From Streptomyces sp. A2-16 (GTDB taxonomy: Bacteria > Actinomycetota > Actinomycetes > Streptomycetales > Streptomycetaceae), in assembly GCF_018128905.1 (NCBI RefSeq), contig NZ_CP063808.1, positions 8,370,001 to 8,434,000 on the forward strand: a DNA stretch of 64,000 nt. The letters run 5' to 3'. Position numbers and translations under genes: made by a program. Each line of letters begins with the position of its first letter. The first letter of the stretch is position 1. Shown here piece after piece: positions 34,964-44,042 of the stretch. The notes under the pieces are model-generated. The model saw only the letters and a list, made by a program, of their open reading frames with translations, had not been told where the DNA came from and did no database searches.

Positions 34964-37750
34964 ATGAGGTTCTTCAGGAGGGGTGAGGCGAAGAGCCCCG
35001 GAAGCACGGCGCCGGGGGCCGGGGCCCGGGTGAGCGTGCCCTGGGTCCGCACCCGACTGCGGACCGCGCCCGGCGCCGCGTGCGCGCTCGCACTGCTGGT
35101 CGCGCTGACCGCGTGCCTCGCGGCCGCGTTCCCCCGCGCGGTCGACCGCTACGAGGACACCGGGCTGCGCCGGGCCGCCGAGCAGGCCCGCCCCGACCGG
35201 TCCGGCATCGAGGTGTACGCCCCGCCGCCCTCGCCGCTGGACACCACCCGCATGCGCGAGGACGCCCTGCGCCCCGATGCGCTGCTCTCGCAGTACACCG
35301 AGATCCGCGCACAGGTCCCGGCCCCGCTCGTCATCGACCGGGACCAGTCGTCGTACGGTGTGCGCACCAGTGAGAACCTCGAGGCGCCGGACCCGTGGCT
35401 GCCGATGCCGACCGGCAAGCCCGCGCGGATGACACTGATCGCGCAGTCGGATCTCGCCGGCCATTCCTCCGTCGCACAGGGACGGTTGCCGCGCGCCGAC
35501 GACCAAGTGACCTCCGGGACGAGCGAGTTGGAGGCGGCGGTCACCACTGAGACGGCCAAGTCCCTGCACATCAAGGTCGGTTCGGTGATCCACGCCGGCA
35601 GCTACACCGTCCGGGTCACCGGCATCGTCACCCCGCGCGACCCCCGGGGCGCGTACTGGTCCACGAAGACCATCCTGCGCACCCCGGCCCTGCTCCGCGA
35701 ACCCATACCGTCCACCGACATGTACTGGGTCGGCGCCCTGCTGCTCTCCCCGAAGGCCGCCCCCGCCCTGCTCGCCGGTTCCGGAAAGCCGGAGCGCTAC
35801 TGGCAGTTGGCCCCCGAGATGGGGAACCTGCGGGCCCGCGACCTGACGGCCCTGCGGTCCGCGATCGCCTCCCTGGAGGCAGGTCCGGCGCTGCGGGAGA
35901 TCCGCCGGGAGGTCGACGGTCCGTCGACGGAGTTCGCGGAGATGTACGGCAGCACCGAGGTCACCACCGACCTCGACGAGGTCTTCATCGCCTACGACCG
36001 GCTCCGTGCGGGCGTGGCCCCGCTCGTCGCCGTCGCCGCCGTCGGCACCGGCACGGTCGCCGCGGTCGTCCTGCTGATGGCCGGGGGCCTCACCGCCGAC
36101 CGCCGCCGCTCCGAACTCACCCTGCTGCGCGCCCGGGGCGCCTCCCTGCGGGGGCTCACGGCCCGCCTCTGCGCCGAGACGGCGGCCGCCGCCGTCCCCG
36201 CGGGGGCGCTGGGCCTGGCCGCCGCGGTGCTCGCGATCCCCGGCGGCCGAACCGGCCACGCCGTCTGGGCCGCGGTCGCGGTCACCGCCGTCACCTGCGT
36301 GGCCCTCCCCCTGCGCGCCGCGGCCGCCCACCGTCTGGTCCGCGTCCACACCGGCCGCGAGGACGTCTCCGCCGTACGACCGTCCCCGCGCCGTACGGTC
36401 GCCGAGCTGACACTGCTGGTGCTGGCGGCCGGGGCGGTGGAGTCGCTGCGCCGCCGAGGCGCCTCGGGTTCGGCCGGCGATCTCGTCTCCCTGGCACCCG
36501 TGCTGGTGGGGGTGATCGCCGCACTGATCCTGGTCCGCCTGTACCCGCTGCCGCTGCGGGGCCTCGCCCGCCCCGCCGCCCGCCTTCGCGGGGCGGTGGC
36601 CCATCTGTCCCTGGCCCGCGCGGGCCGCACCTCGGCCTCCGCCGTGCTGCCCCTCCTCGCGCTGCTGACCGCCCTGACCACGGCGGCCTTCGGCGGCTCC
36701 GTTCTCGCCGGAGTGCGGGAGGCCCGCGACCACGCGGCCCTGCTGTCGGTCGGCGCCGACGCCCGCGTGGAGACGGCGGCCCCGCTCCCGTCCGGGCTCC
36801 CGGACCGGGTGCGCCGCACTCCCGGCGTGAGCGAAGTGTCCGCGGTGAGCGTCAGCTTCGAGGCGAAGCCGACCGACGGGGCACAGTCGGTGCCGCTGGT
36901 CGGGGTGAACCCAGGCGACTACGCGGCCCTGTCGACACGGACGGGCCTGGGCCCCTTCGCACAGACCCGGCTGAAGGCGCAGGCCTCCGGCGGGGCGATC
37001 CCCGCCCTGGCCTCCGAGGCCACCGCCCGCACCTACGGCACCCGCCCGTTTTCGGTCCTGCTCCCGGACGGCAGCACTCTCACCGTCCGCATCGACGAAG
37101 TCCTCGAACGCACCCCGGCAGTCGCGGGCACGGACTTCCTGGTCGTGAACCGCGCGGCGCTGAGCGCGGCGGTGGCCCGGCCGACCGCGCTGCTGCTGAC
37201 GGGCGAGAACCTGGACGGGGCCGCGCTGCGCAAGGCCGCCCCCAAGGACGCGTCCGTGCGCCTGAAGTCCGAGGAGCGGGAACGCTACGTCGACTCCCCC
37301 CTCCAGACCGGCGCGGAACGCGTCTACACGACGGCGGTGGCGGCCGGCACGGGATACGCGGTCCTGGCCCTCCTCCTCACCCTGCTCCGCACGGCCCCCG
37401 AACGCACGGCGCTGCTGGCCCGCCTCCGCACGATGGGCCTCACCCGGGCGGCGGGCCGCCGCCTCCTGATCCTGGAGTCCCTGCCCCAGGCGGTCCTGGC
37501 CGCCGTGGGCGGCACCCTCACGGGTTGGGCCACGATCCGCCTCCTCTCCCCCGGAATCGACCTGACCGCCATCGCCCTCCCTTCGGCCCAACCCGACGCG
37601 GGGGCCGTGGAGTTGCGCATGGACGCCCTGTCCCTGGCCGTGCCGGCGCTTGCGGTGCTGCTGCTGGCGGTGGGAGTGGGGGTCGGACAGGCGTGGTGGT
37701 CGGGGAGACGGGGGTCGGTGCGGGAACTGAGAGCGGGTGAGACCCGGTGA
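34964..37750 (+). CDS. Giant FtsX-type ABC permease 2
   Basis: This 928-aa permease has the same overall layout as the preceding gene: TM helix at about 35-55, large outer domain (about 60-340), central membrane block with LTLLRARGASLRGLTARL, second outer domain and C-terminal FtsX helices (ALLARLRTMGLTRAAGRRL). The ATG at 34964 follows the previous stop by one base and has GAGGGGG upstream. Two divergent permeases with one ATPase suggest a heterodimer. Its stop overlaps the first mini-ORF of a relay leading to the ATPase. Confidence 0.88.
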   Translation: MRFFRRGEAKSPGSTAPGAGARVSVPWVRTRLRTAPGAACALALLVALTACLAAAFPRAVDRYEDTGLRRAAEQARPDRSGIEVYAPPPSPLDTTRMREDALRPDALLSQYTEIRAQVPAPLVIDRDQSSYGVRTSENLEAPDPWLPMPTGKPARMTLIAQSDLAGHSSVAQGRLPRADDQVTSGTSELEAAVTTETAKSLHIKVGSVIHAGSYTVRVTGIVTPRDPRGAYWSTKTILRTPALLREPIPSTDMYWVGALLLSPKAAPALLAGSGKPERYWQLAPEMGNLRARDLTALRSAIASLEAGPALREIRREVDGPSTEFAEMYGSTEVTTDLDEVFIAYDRLRAGVAPLVAVAAVGTGTVAAVVLLMAGGLTADRRRSELTLLRARGASLRGLTARLCAETAAAAVPAGALGLAAAVLAIPGGRTGHAVWAAVAVTAVTCVALPLRAAAAHRLVRVHTGREDVSAVRPSPRRTVAELTLLVLAAGAVESLRRRGASGSAGDLVSLAPVLVGVIAALILVRLYPLPLRGLARPAARLRGAVAHLSLARAGRTSASAVLPLLALLTALTTAAFGGSVLAGVREARDHAALLSVGADARVETAAPLPSGLPDRVRRTPGVSEVSAVSVSFEAKPTDGAQSVPLVGVNPGDYAALSTRTGLGPFAQTRLKAQASGGAIPALASEATARTYGTRPFSVLLPDGSTLTVRIDEVLERTPAVAGTDFLVVNRAALSAAVARPTALLLTGENLDGAALRKAAPKDASVRLKSEERERYVDSPLQTGAERVYTTAVAAGTGYAVLALLLTLLRTAPERTALLARLRTMGLTRAAGRRLLILESLPQAVLAAVGGTLTGWATIRLLSPGIDLTAIALPSAQPDAGAVELRMDALSLAVPALAVLLLAVGVGVGQAWWSGRRGSVRELRAGETR

Positions 37751-37818
37751 CCGCCTTGCCGAAGACCCACTCCCCGGCCGGCCCCGACACCGGACCACCG
37801 TCCGGGAGACGCCCATGA
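37747..37818 (+). CDS. Mini-ORF 1 of the translational relay (23 codons)
   Basis: GTG 37747 overlaps the permease TGA (GTGA) and the frame ends at TGA 37816-37818, which overlaps the next ATG. The encoded 23-aa peptide is Pro-rich and has no recognisable motif. Its main role is probably to carry ribosomes forward. Confidence 0.4.
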   Translation: MTALPKTHSPAGPDTGPPSGRRP

Positions 37819-37850
37819 CGACGGACCACCGTCCAGGAGACGGCTCATGA
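37815..37850 (+). CDS. Mini-ORF 2 of the translational relay (11 codons)
   Basis: ATG 37815 has its own GGAGA site and encodes MTTDHRPGDGS; its TGA overlaps the next ATG (ATGA at 37847-37850). The sequence resembles the ATPase N-terminus (MTTNPTL), consistent with duplication of the gene's 5' end. Confidence 0.4.
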   Translation: MTTDHRPGDGS

Positions 37851-37882
37851 CCACGGACCACAGTCCAGGAGACGGCCCATGA
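37847..37882 (+). CDS. Mini-ORF 3 of the translational relay (11 codons)
   Basis: ATG 37847 follows CCAGGAGACGG and encodes MTTDHSPGDGP; its TGA overlaps the ATPase start (ATGA at 37879-37882). It differs from mini-ORF 2 at only two residues. Confidence 0.4.
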   Translation: MTTDHSPGDGP

Positions 37883-38838
37883 CGACGAACCCCACCCTCA
37901 CGGACCTGGCCGAGAAGGCGACCGCCGCCCGCAACCGCCCCACCTACGGCCACGACGCCCTGATCACCTGCGACCGGCTCGTCCGCATCTTCACCACGGA
38001 CGGCGTGGAGGTCCAGGCGCTGCAGGGCCTCGACCTGCTCGTCCGGGAGGGCGAACTCCTCGCGCTGGTGGGCGCGTCCGGCAGCGGCAAGTCCACCCTG
38101 ATGAACATCCTCGCGGGCCTGGACACCCCCACCGCCGGGGCGGCCAGAGTCGCGGGCCACGACCTCCTCACGATGACCTCGAAGGACCGACTGGCCTACC
38201 GCCGCACGACCGTGGGTTTCGTCTGGCAGCAGACCTCCCGCAATCTCCTGCCCTACCTCACCGCGGCCCAGAACATCACCCTGCCCATCCAGCTCTCCGG
38301 CTCCCGGACGGCCCGCCGTGCCCAGACCGAACGCGCCCTGGAACTACTGGAGTTGCTGGAGGTGGCGGACTGCCGCAACCGTCGCCCCCACCAGATGTCG
38401 GGCGGCCAGCAGCAGCGCGTGGCGATCGGGGTCGCGCTGGCCAACAACCCCGCTGTGCTCCTCGCCGACGAACCGACGGGCGAACTCGACTCCCACACCG
38501 CGGAACAGATCTTCGCCGCTTTCCGCAAGGCCAACGAACAGCTCGGCACGACGATCGTCATCGTCACCCACGACCAGGCCGTGGCGGGAGAGGTCCGCCG
38601 CACGGTGGCCATCAGGGACGGCCGTACCTCCACGGAGGTCCTGCGCCGCAGCGAGGTGGACGCGGCGACGGGTCACGAGACCCTGGTGGCGAGGGAGTAC
38701 GCGATGCTCGACCGCGCGGGCCGCCTCCAGCTCCCGAAGGAGTACACCGAGGCGCTGGGCATGCGGGACAGGGTGGCGCTGGAACTGGAGCCGGACCACA
38801 TCGGCATATGGCCGGACGACAGCGAGCGCAACGGGTGA
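37879..38838 (+). CDS. ABC transporter ATPase with an AbrB-like C-terminal extension
   Basis: This 319-aa ATPase energises the two FtsX permeases upstream. Walker A GASGSGKST (65-73), Q-loop WQQTS, signature MSGGQQQR (173-180), Walker B LLADEPTGELD and the H-loop THD are intact. Residues ~276-311 (GRLQLPKEYTEALGMRDRV) look like a SpoVT/AbrB swapped-hairpin strand set, not part of the ABC fold, so the protein may self-associate or bind DNA. Translation probably depends on the coupled mini-ORFs before it. Confidence 0.92.
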   Translation: MTTNPTLTDLAEKATAARNRPTYGHDALITCDRLVRIFTTDGVEVQALQGLDLLVREGELLALVGASGSGKSTLMNILAGLDTPTAGAARVAGHDLLTMTSKDRLAYRRTTVGFVWQQTSRNLLPYLTAAQNITLPIQLSGSRTARRAQTERALELLELLEVADCRNRRPHQMSGGQQQRVAIGVALANNPAVLLADEPTGELDSHTAEQIFAAFRKANEQLGTTIVIVTHDQAVAGEVRRTVAIRDGRTSTEVLRRSEVDAATGHETLVAREYAMLDRAGRLQLPKEYTEALGMRDRVALELEPDHIGIWPDDSERNG

Positions 38839-38849
38839 CGGGGCGGGGT

Positions 38850-39024
38850 GCCTCCGGCGGCGGCTCGGCGGCCCGGCGAATGGGCGGCCCGGCGGCTCGG
38901 CGAATGGGCGGCTCGGCGGCTCGGCGGCTCGGCGGCTCGGCGGCTCGGCGGCTCGGCGGCTCGGCGGCTCGGCGGCTCGGCGGCTCGGCGGCTCGGCGGC
39001 TCGGCGGCTCGGCGGCTCGGCGAG
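38850..39024 (+). repeat. 9-bp tandem repeat (GGCTCGGCG)n between convergent genes
   Basis: After the ATPase stop, imperfect units (gcccggcgaatgg-type) lead into about a dozen perfect tandem copies of GGCTCGGCG from about 38909 to 39021. The tract stays open in several frames on both strands (RRLGGSA / AEPPSRR) but has no credible start or ribosome site. It fills most of the 305-bp gap to the convergent gene. Confidence 0.85.
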
Positions 39025-39106
39025 GGTAGGCACACCCTGATACCGGCGAATCCAAACCCGGCCCGACGCAGGACGAGCGCCCGGGCCGATCACCCGGCGA
39101 CCCGAT

Positions 39107-39138
39107 CACCCGGCCACCCGGCCACCCGGCCACCCGGC
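39107..39138 (+). repeat. 8-bp tandem repeat (CACCCGGC)4
   Basis: Four perfect copies of CACCCGGC, with a degenerate copy near 39091, lie just before the 3' end of the convergent hypothetical gene. This is a second simple repeat next to the 9-bp tract. Confidence 0.8.
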
Positions 39139-39143
39139 GACGG

Positions 39144-39812
39144 TCAGCGCACGCTGACGTCGAGGGTCCCGAGTCCTGCCTGGCGTACGGCGATTGAGCC
39201 GTAGGGGGTTCGCAGGCGCAGCCAGGCCCCTGCCGACAGGAGCGCCAACTGCCCTCCGGGCCGCAGGAATCCGAGGGACTGGGCCGCGTGCACGGCCCGC
39301 ACGGGCAGCCGCGTCGGACCCACGGTCCGGGACCAGATCTCCCGCCCGATCCGGTCGAGTTCGGCCCGGGTACGCTCCTCGGCGCTCAACTCCTCGGTAC
39401 GGGACCGGAATTCGGCGACCCCGGAGTGCACGAGCGCCCGCAGCGCCTCCGGCTCCGGCAGCCCGGTCACCGCCTGCCATCCACCCCGCGGCGGCAGCAC
39501 CCCGGCCCACGGCGGCCCGGTCACCGCCGCCGGCACGACAGCCGTACCCGCGCTCTCGTCGACGGACTCCAGGAGCTCACCCGCGGACACGGTCACGTCG
39601 AGCGTGACGTCGAGCCCGTTCTCGTACGGCTTGGCCAGGCGTACCGCCCGGATCGCCAGCACCTCGAAGGACGGCGGGCGTCCGAAGACGGCGAGCGCGG
39701 TCCCGGTGACCTGAAGACGCACCGCGGCCGAGCGGTCGTAGCGGAGCAGCCGGGAGAGGAAGGCGGCGAGATCCGCTGCCTCCCCCTCGTCGGCAAGGTG
39801 GAGCACCGTCAT
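39144..39812 (-). CDS. Hypothetical protein in the thioesterase operon
   Basis: This 222-aa soluble protein starts at ATG 39812, overlapping the thioesterase stop (ATGA). Its sequence (VLHLADEGEAADLAAFLSRLLRYDRSAAVRLQVTG) is conserved-looking, with no metal or catalytic motif and no membrane segment. I do not recognise a named family. It follows ettA and the thioesterase in a three-gene unit, so it is probably a widespread actinobacterial gene of unknown function. Confidence 0.8.
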   Translation of the reverse strand: MTVLHLADEGEAADLAAFLSRLLRYDRSAAVRLQVTGTALAVFGRPPSFEVLAIRAVRLAKPYENGLDVTLDVTVSAGELLESVDESAGTAVVPAAVTGPPWAGVLPPRGGWQAVTGLPEPEALRALVHSGVAEFRSRTEELSAEERTRAELDRIGREIWSRTVGPTRLPVRAVHAAQSLGFLRPGGQLALLSAGAWLRLRTPYGSIAVRQAGLGTLDVSVR

Positions 39813-40222
39813 GCGGCGACGGCCTCCTCCTCGTCGTCGTCCCGGTACCCCTCGAGGAACTCCCGTTCCTCCGCGGTGATCCGGCGCGGCCGCTGGGCGG
39901 TGAAGTCGAACGGCACTATCACCGTCGAGGCCCGGACGTAGACCTCGTCGCCGTCCTTCACCTCGTAGGCGATGGTGAAGGACGCCGCGCGGATCTCGGT
40001 GACCCACAGCTCGATGTCCACGGGCGCGTGCCGGTGGACGAGCTGTCGCTTGTAGTCGATCTCATGGCGTGCCACCACGGACCCCTGCTGGAAGTCCTTC
40101 TCCGGGCGGAACAGGAAGTCGATACGGGCTTCCTCCAGGTAGCGGAGGAAGACCACGTTGTTGACGTGGCCGTACGCGTCCATGTCCGCCCAGCGCAGCG
40201 GGCAGCGGTAGATGTGCCGCAA
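39809..40222 (-). CDS. Acyl-CoA thioesterase (4HBT hotdog fold)
   Basis: This 137-aa hotdog thioesterase has the family signature RWADMDAYGHVNNVVFLRYLEEAR near the N-terminus, where the Asp of DMDAYGH is the expected catalytic residue. It would hydrolyse acyl-CoA or acyl-ACP thioesters in the cytosol; YbgC/FcbC-type proteins are the nearest relatives. The start is a TTG two bases after the ettA stop; longer upstream frames only read through ettA. The acidic C-terminus (RDDDEEEA) is a tail. Confidence 0.85.
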   Translation of the reverse strand: MRHIYRCPLRWADMDAYGHVNNVVFLRYLEEARIDFLFRPEKDFQQGSVVARHEIDYKRQLVHRHAPVDIELWVTEIRAASFTIAYEVKDGDEVYVRASTVIVPFDFTAQRPRRITAEEREFLEGYRDDDEEEAVAA

Positions 40223-40224
40223 GA

Positions 40225-41889
<1,665 letters not shown>

Positions 41890-42152
41890 GAGAAACCGTC
41901 CGGCAGCTTGAAATCTGGCAGTGGGCAGATACACCCCATCTTGCCTGAGGTCCACCCTCGGGTGGTAACCCGTTTGGTCGGGGGGCTGTGACCTGGGGGT
42001 TCGTCGGGGGCGGCGGTGCGGTGTCCGCCCCGGCCCTCCGTACCCCGCCCACCCGCGCAAGGGTGCTGCAAGAGACATGCAAGGAAAGCGCTGTGTGCGC
42101 CGGGAACTCCCCTGCCGTCCGTTGTACGTCGCGACGAGCGATGGGGGATCGC

Positions 42153-43394
42153 GTGTCTGTCGGAACGACGAGATCAGCACTGATCGAGCAGGGGCACTGG
42201 CTGACCGTACGGGACTGCAAGCGGGTCCTGGTCGTCGTGCACACCGTGACCTTCGCCCAACGGCTGCGCGAGGTCTTCGAACTCCTGGAGACCGACCTGC
42301 GCGTCCAACTGGTCTTCACGGTCGCACCGCACGCCTTCGGCAACGGGACCACCGAGTTCCTGGAGAGCCTGGGCATCAGCGCGGTGCCCTGGGAGGAGGC
42401 ACTGCGGGCCGAGTTCGACCTGGCGCTCGCCGCGGGCTCCCGCGGAGTGCACGAACTGCGGGCTCCCGTCGTACGCATCTCGCACGGGGCGGGCCAGATC
42501 AAACTGCTCACCGACGTCACCGCGCTGGCGCCGGGAGAGCCGAGGCCGCCCGGGATGCTGAGCCGCCGGCATCTGCTGCACGAGGGACGGCTGGTCCCGG
42601 CGGCGATCGTCTACGCCCACGACCGGGACCTGGACGAACTCTCCCGGTCCTGCCCGGAGGCGTTGGCCGTGGCCCATGTGGCGGGCGATCCGTGCGTCGA
42701 CCGGATCATGGCGGGCCGACCTCGTCGCGATGTCTACCGCCGTGCGCTCGGCATCGAGGACGGGCAGCGGCTCGTGGTCGTCACGTCCACCTGGGGACCT
42801 GCCTCGACGTTCGGGCGGCTCGACTCCCTGCTGCCGCAGCTGCTCGGCCAGTTGCCGGGCGACGGCCACCGCGTCGCGATGCTGGTCCATCCCAACGTGT
42901 TCGCGGGCCACGGCACCCGGCAGGTGCACGGCTGGCTGTCCTGCTGCCGGGACCGAGGGCTCGCGGTCGTCCCGCCGGAGGCCGACTGGCAGGCACTGCT
43001 GATCGCGGCCGACTGGATCATCGGGGACCACGGATCGCTGACCGCGTACGGCACCCTCACGGACGCGACGCTGCTGCTGACCGCCGGGCCCCGCCGCGAG
43101 GTGTCCGCCCACTCCCCGGCGGCCCTGCTGTCGGCCGTGGCGCCCGTGGTCTCCCCGGGGTATCCGCTCGCGGAGCAGCTGGACTACGCGGCACAGCTGC
43201 ACCGCCCGGGGCAGTACGACCATGTCGCCGCCTCGCTCTCGTCGGCGCCGGGCCGGTTCCACCGGCGGATGCGCTCGGTCCTCTACGGCCTGCTCGGGCT
43301 GGGGGAACCCGCTCGTCCGCCCTTTGTCGCGGCACCTCCGCCGCCACCGCCGCTGACCAGGTGGGAGATCCGCGCGGGCAGCGGTGCGGCATGA
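42153..43394 (+). CDS. Conserved hypothetical protein with GT-B-like layout
   Basis: This 413-aa protein begins at GTG 42153 behind GATGGGGGA; ATG 42141 is possible. It has alternating beta/alpha segments (VLVVVHTVTFAQRLREVF, VRISHGAGQ, VVVTSTWGP, VAMLVHPNVF, WIIGDHGSLTAYG) like a glycosyltransferase-B or CDP-glycerol-transferase fold, and a Pro-rich C-terminus. Some homologues carry the doubtful label translation initiation factor 2; nothing here supports that. It is coupled by ATGA to the next gene. Confidence 0.75.
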   Translation: MSVGTTRSALIEQGHWLTVRDCKRVLVVVHTVTFAQRLREVFELLETDLRVQLVFTVAPHAFGNGTTEFLESLGISAVPWEEALRAEFDLALAAGSRGVHELRAPVVRISHGAGQIKLLTDVTALAPGEPRPPGMLSRRHLLHEGRLVPAAIVYAHDRDLDELSRSCPEALAVAHVAGDPCVDRIMAGRPRRDVYRRALGIEDGQRLVVVTSTWGPASTFGRLDSLLPQLLGQLPGDGHRVAMLVHPNVFAGHGTRQVHGWLSCCRDRGLAVVPPEADWQALLIAADWIIGDHGSLTAYGTLTDATLLLTAGPRREVSAHSPAALLSAVAPVVSPGYPLAEQLDYAAQLHRPGQYDHVAASLSSAPGRFHRRMRSVLYGLLGLGEPARPPFVAAPPPPPPLTRWEIRAGSGAA

Positions 43395-44014
43395 CGAGCG
43401 CCCCGCGCCCGATTCCGGACGCCGGGTGGTCCACGGTGTGCTTCCGCGCGGCACGGTCAGGTGGGACACATCGCCGTGGCGGCTCGCCCGCTCCGGCTCT
43501 CTCTCATGACGGCTCGCACGAGCGGTCGTCTCTCCTCGTCTGGCGTTCGGACACGGCGCACGGTGCGGTTCTCGTACGGTCCGATCCGCTGTCCCCGTCC
43601 ACGGGGGACCGCGGACATCCGTATCCCGTGCCCTGCGCGCACGGTCCCAACGGCCCGTTTCCCTGCGACGTGCACCTGTGGGTGGACGCGGACAGCCCGG
43701 CACGGGCCGAGCTCGTGATGCACGCCGACGTACTGGTGAGCCGGGAACCGCTGCCGACCGGGGCGGCACGTCGGCGGGTGCGCGCGTTGCTGGACGGTCG
43801 TCCCGGCTGCCTTGCCGCCGCCGTGCCCGACACGGCCACGACCTGTGTCGTCGGGGTACGGGAGAGAACGGGCGCCGTGTCCTTCGTGCGGCCGACACGA
43901 GGCAGGGCCGACGCTCCGCCGCCGCACGCGGTCGTCTCGGTCGTGCACGCGTGGACGGTCTCCGGGAGATCACCGGGCGCGTTGCTCTCCCTGGCTCCGG
44001 TGCCATCCCGCTGA
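43391..44014 (+). CDS. Hypothetical protein coupled to the preceding gene
   Basis: This 207-aa protein starts at ATG 43391 overlapping the upstream TGA. It is rich in Arg, Ala and Pro; a Cys/His-bearing core (PCAHGPNGPFPCDVHLWV) and hydrophobic beta-type segments follow, with no known motif or TM helix. The tight coupling suggests it works with the GT-B-like protein. It ends 28 bp from the convergent NLR gene. Confidence 0.65.
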   Translation: MTSAPRPIPDAGWSTVCFRAARSGGTHRRGGSPAPALSHDGSHERSSLLVWRSDTAHGAVLVRSDPLSPSTGDRGHPYPVPCAHGPNGPFPCDVHLWVDADSPARAELVMHADVLVSREPLPTGAARRRVRALLDGRPGCLAAAVPDTATTCVVGVRERTGAVSFVRPTRGRADAPPPHAVVSVVHAWTVSGRSPGALLSLAPVPSR

Positions 44015-44042
44015 CCGGTGGGACAGCCGGCCGCGGCGGTGA

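Larger units (their letters stand above)
37791..37885 (+). repeat. Triplicated ribosome-binding-site/start-codon repeat
   Basis: Three near-identical 31-32-bp units beginning CGGACCACCGTCC start at 37791, 37822 and 37854. Each contains a GGAGAC ribosome site and an ATG followed by A (37815, 37847, 37879). The third ATG starts the ABC ATPase; the first two start 11-aa ORFs. Confidence 0.85.

Noticed and set aside
31648..37861. Two long - strand frames opposite the giant permeases
   Set aside because: These are GC-skew shadows rich in Gln, Arg and His with no start signal or domain; the + strand permeases explain the codon bias.
38850..39024. CRISPR array or protein-coding gene in the 9-bp tract
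   Set aside because: The units are contiguous without spacers and no ribosome site or start supports translation; it is a simple tandem repeat.
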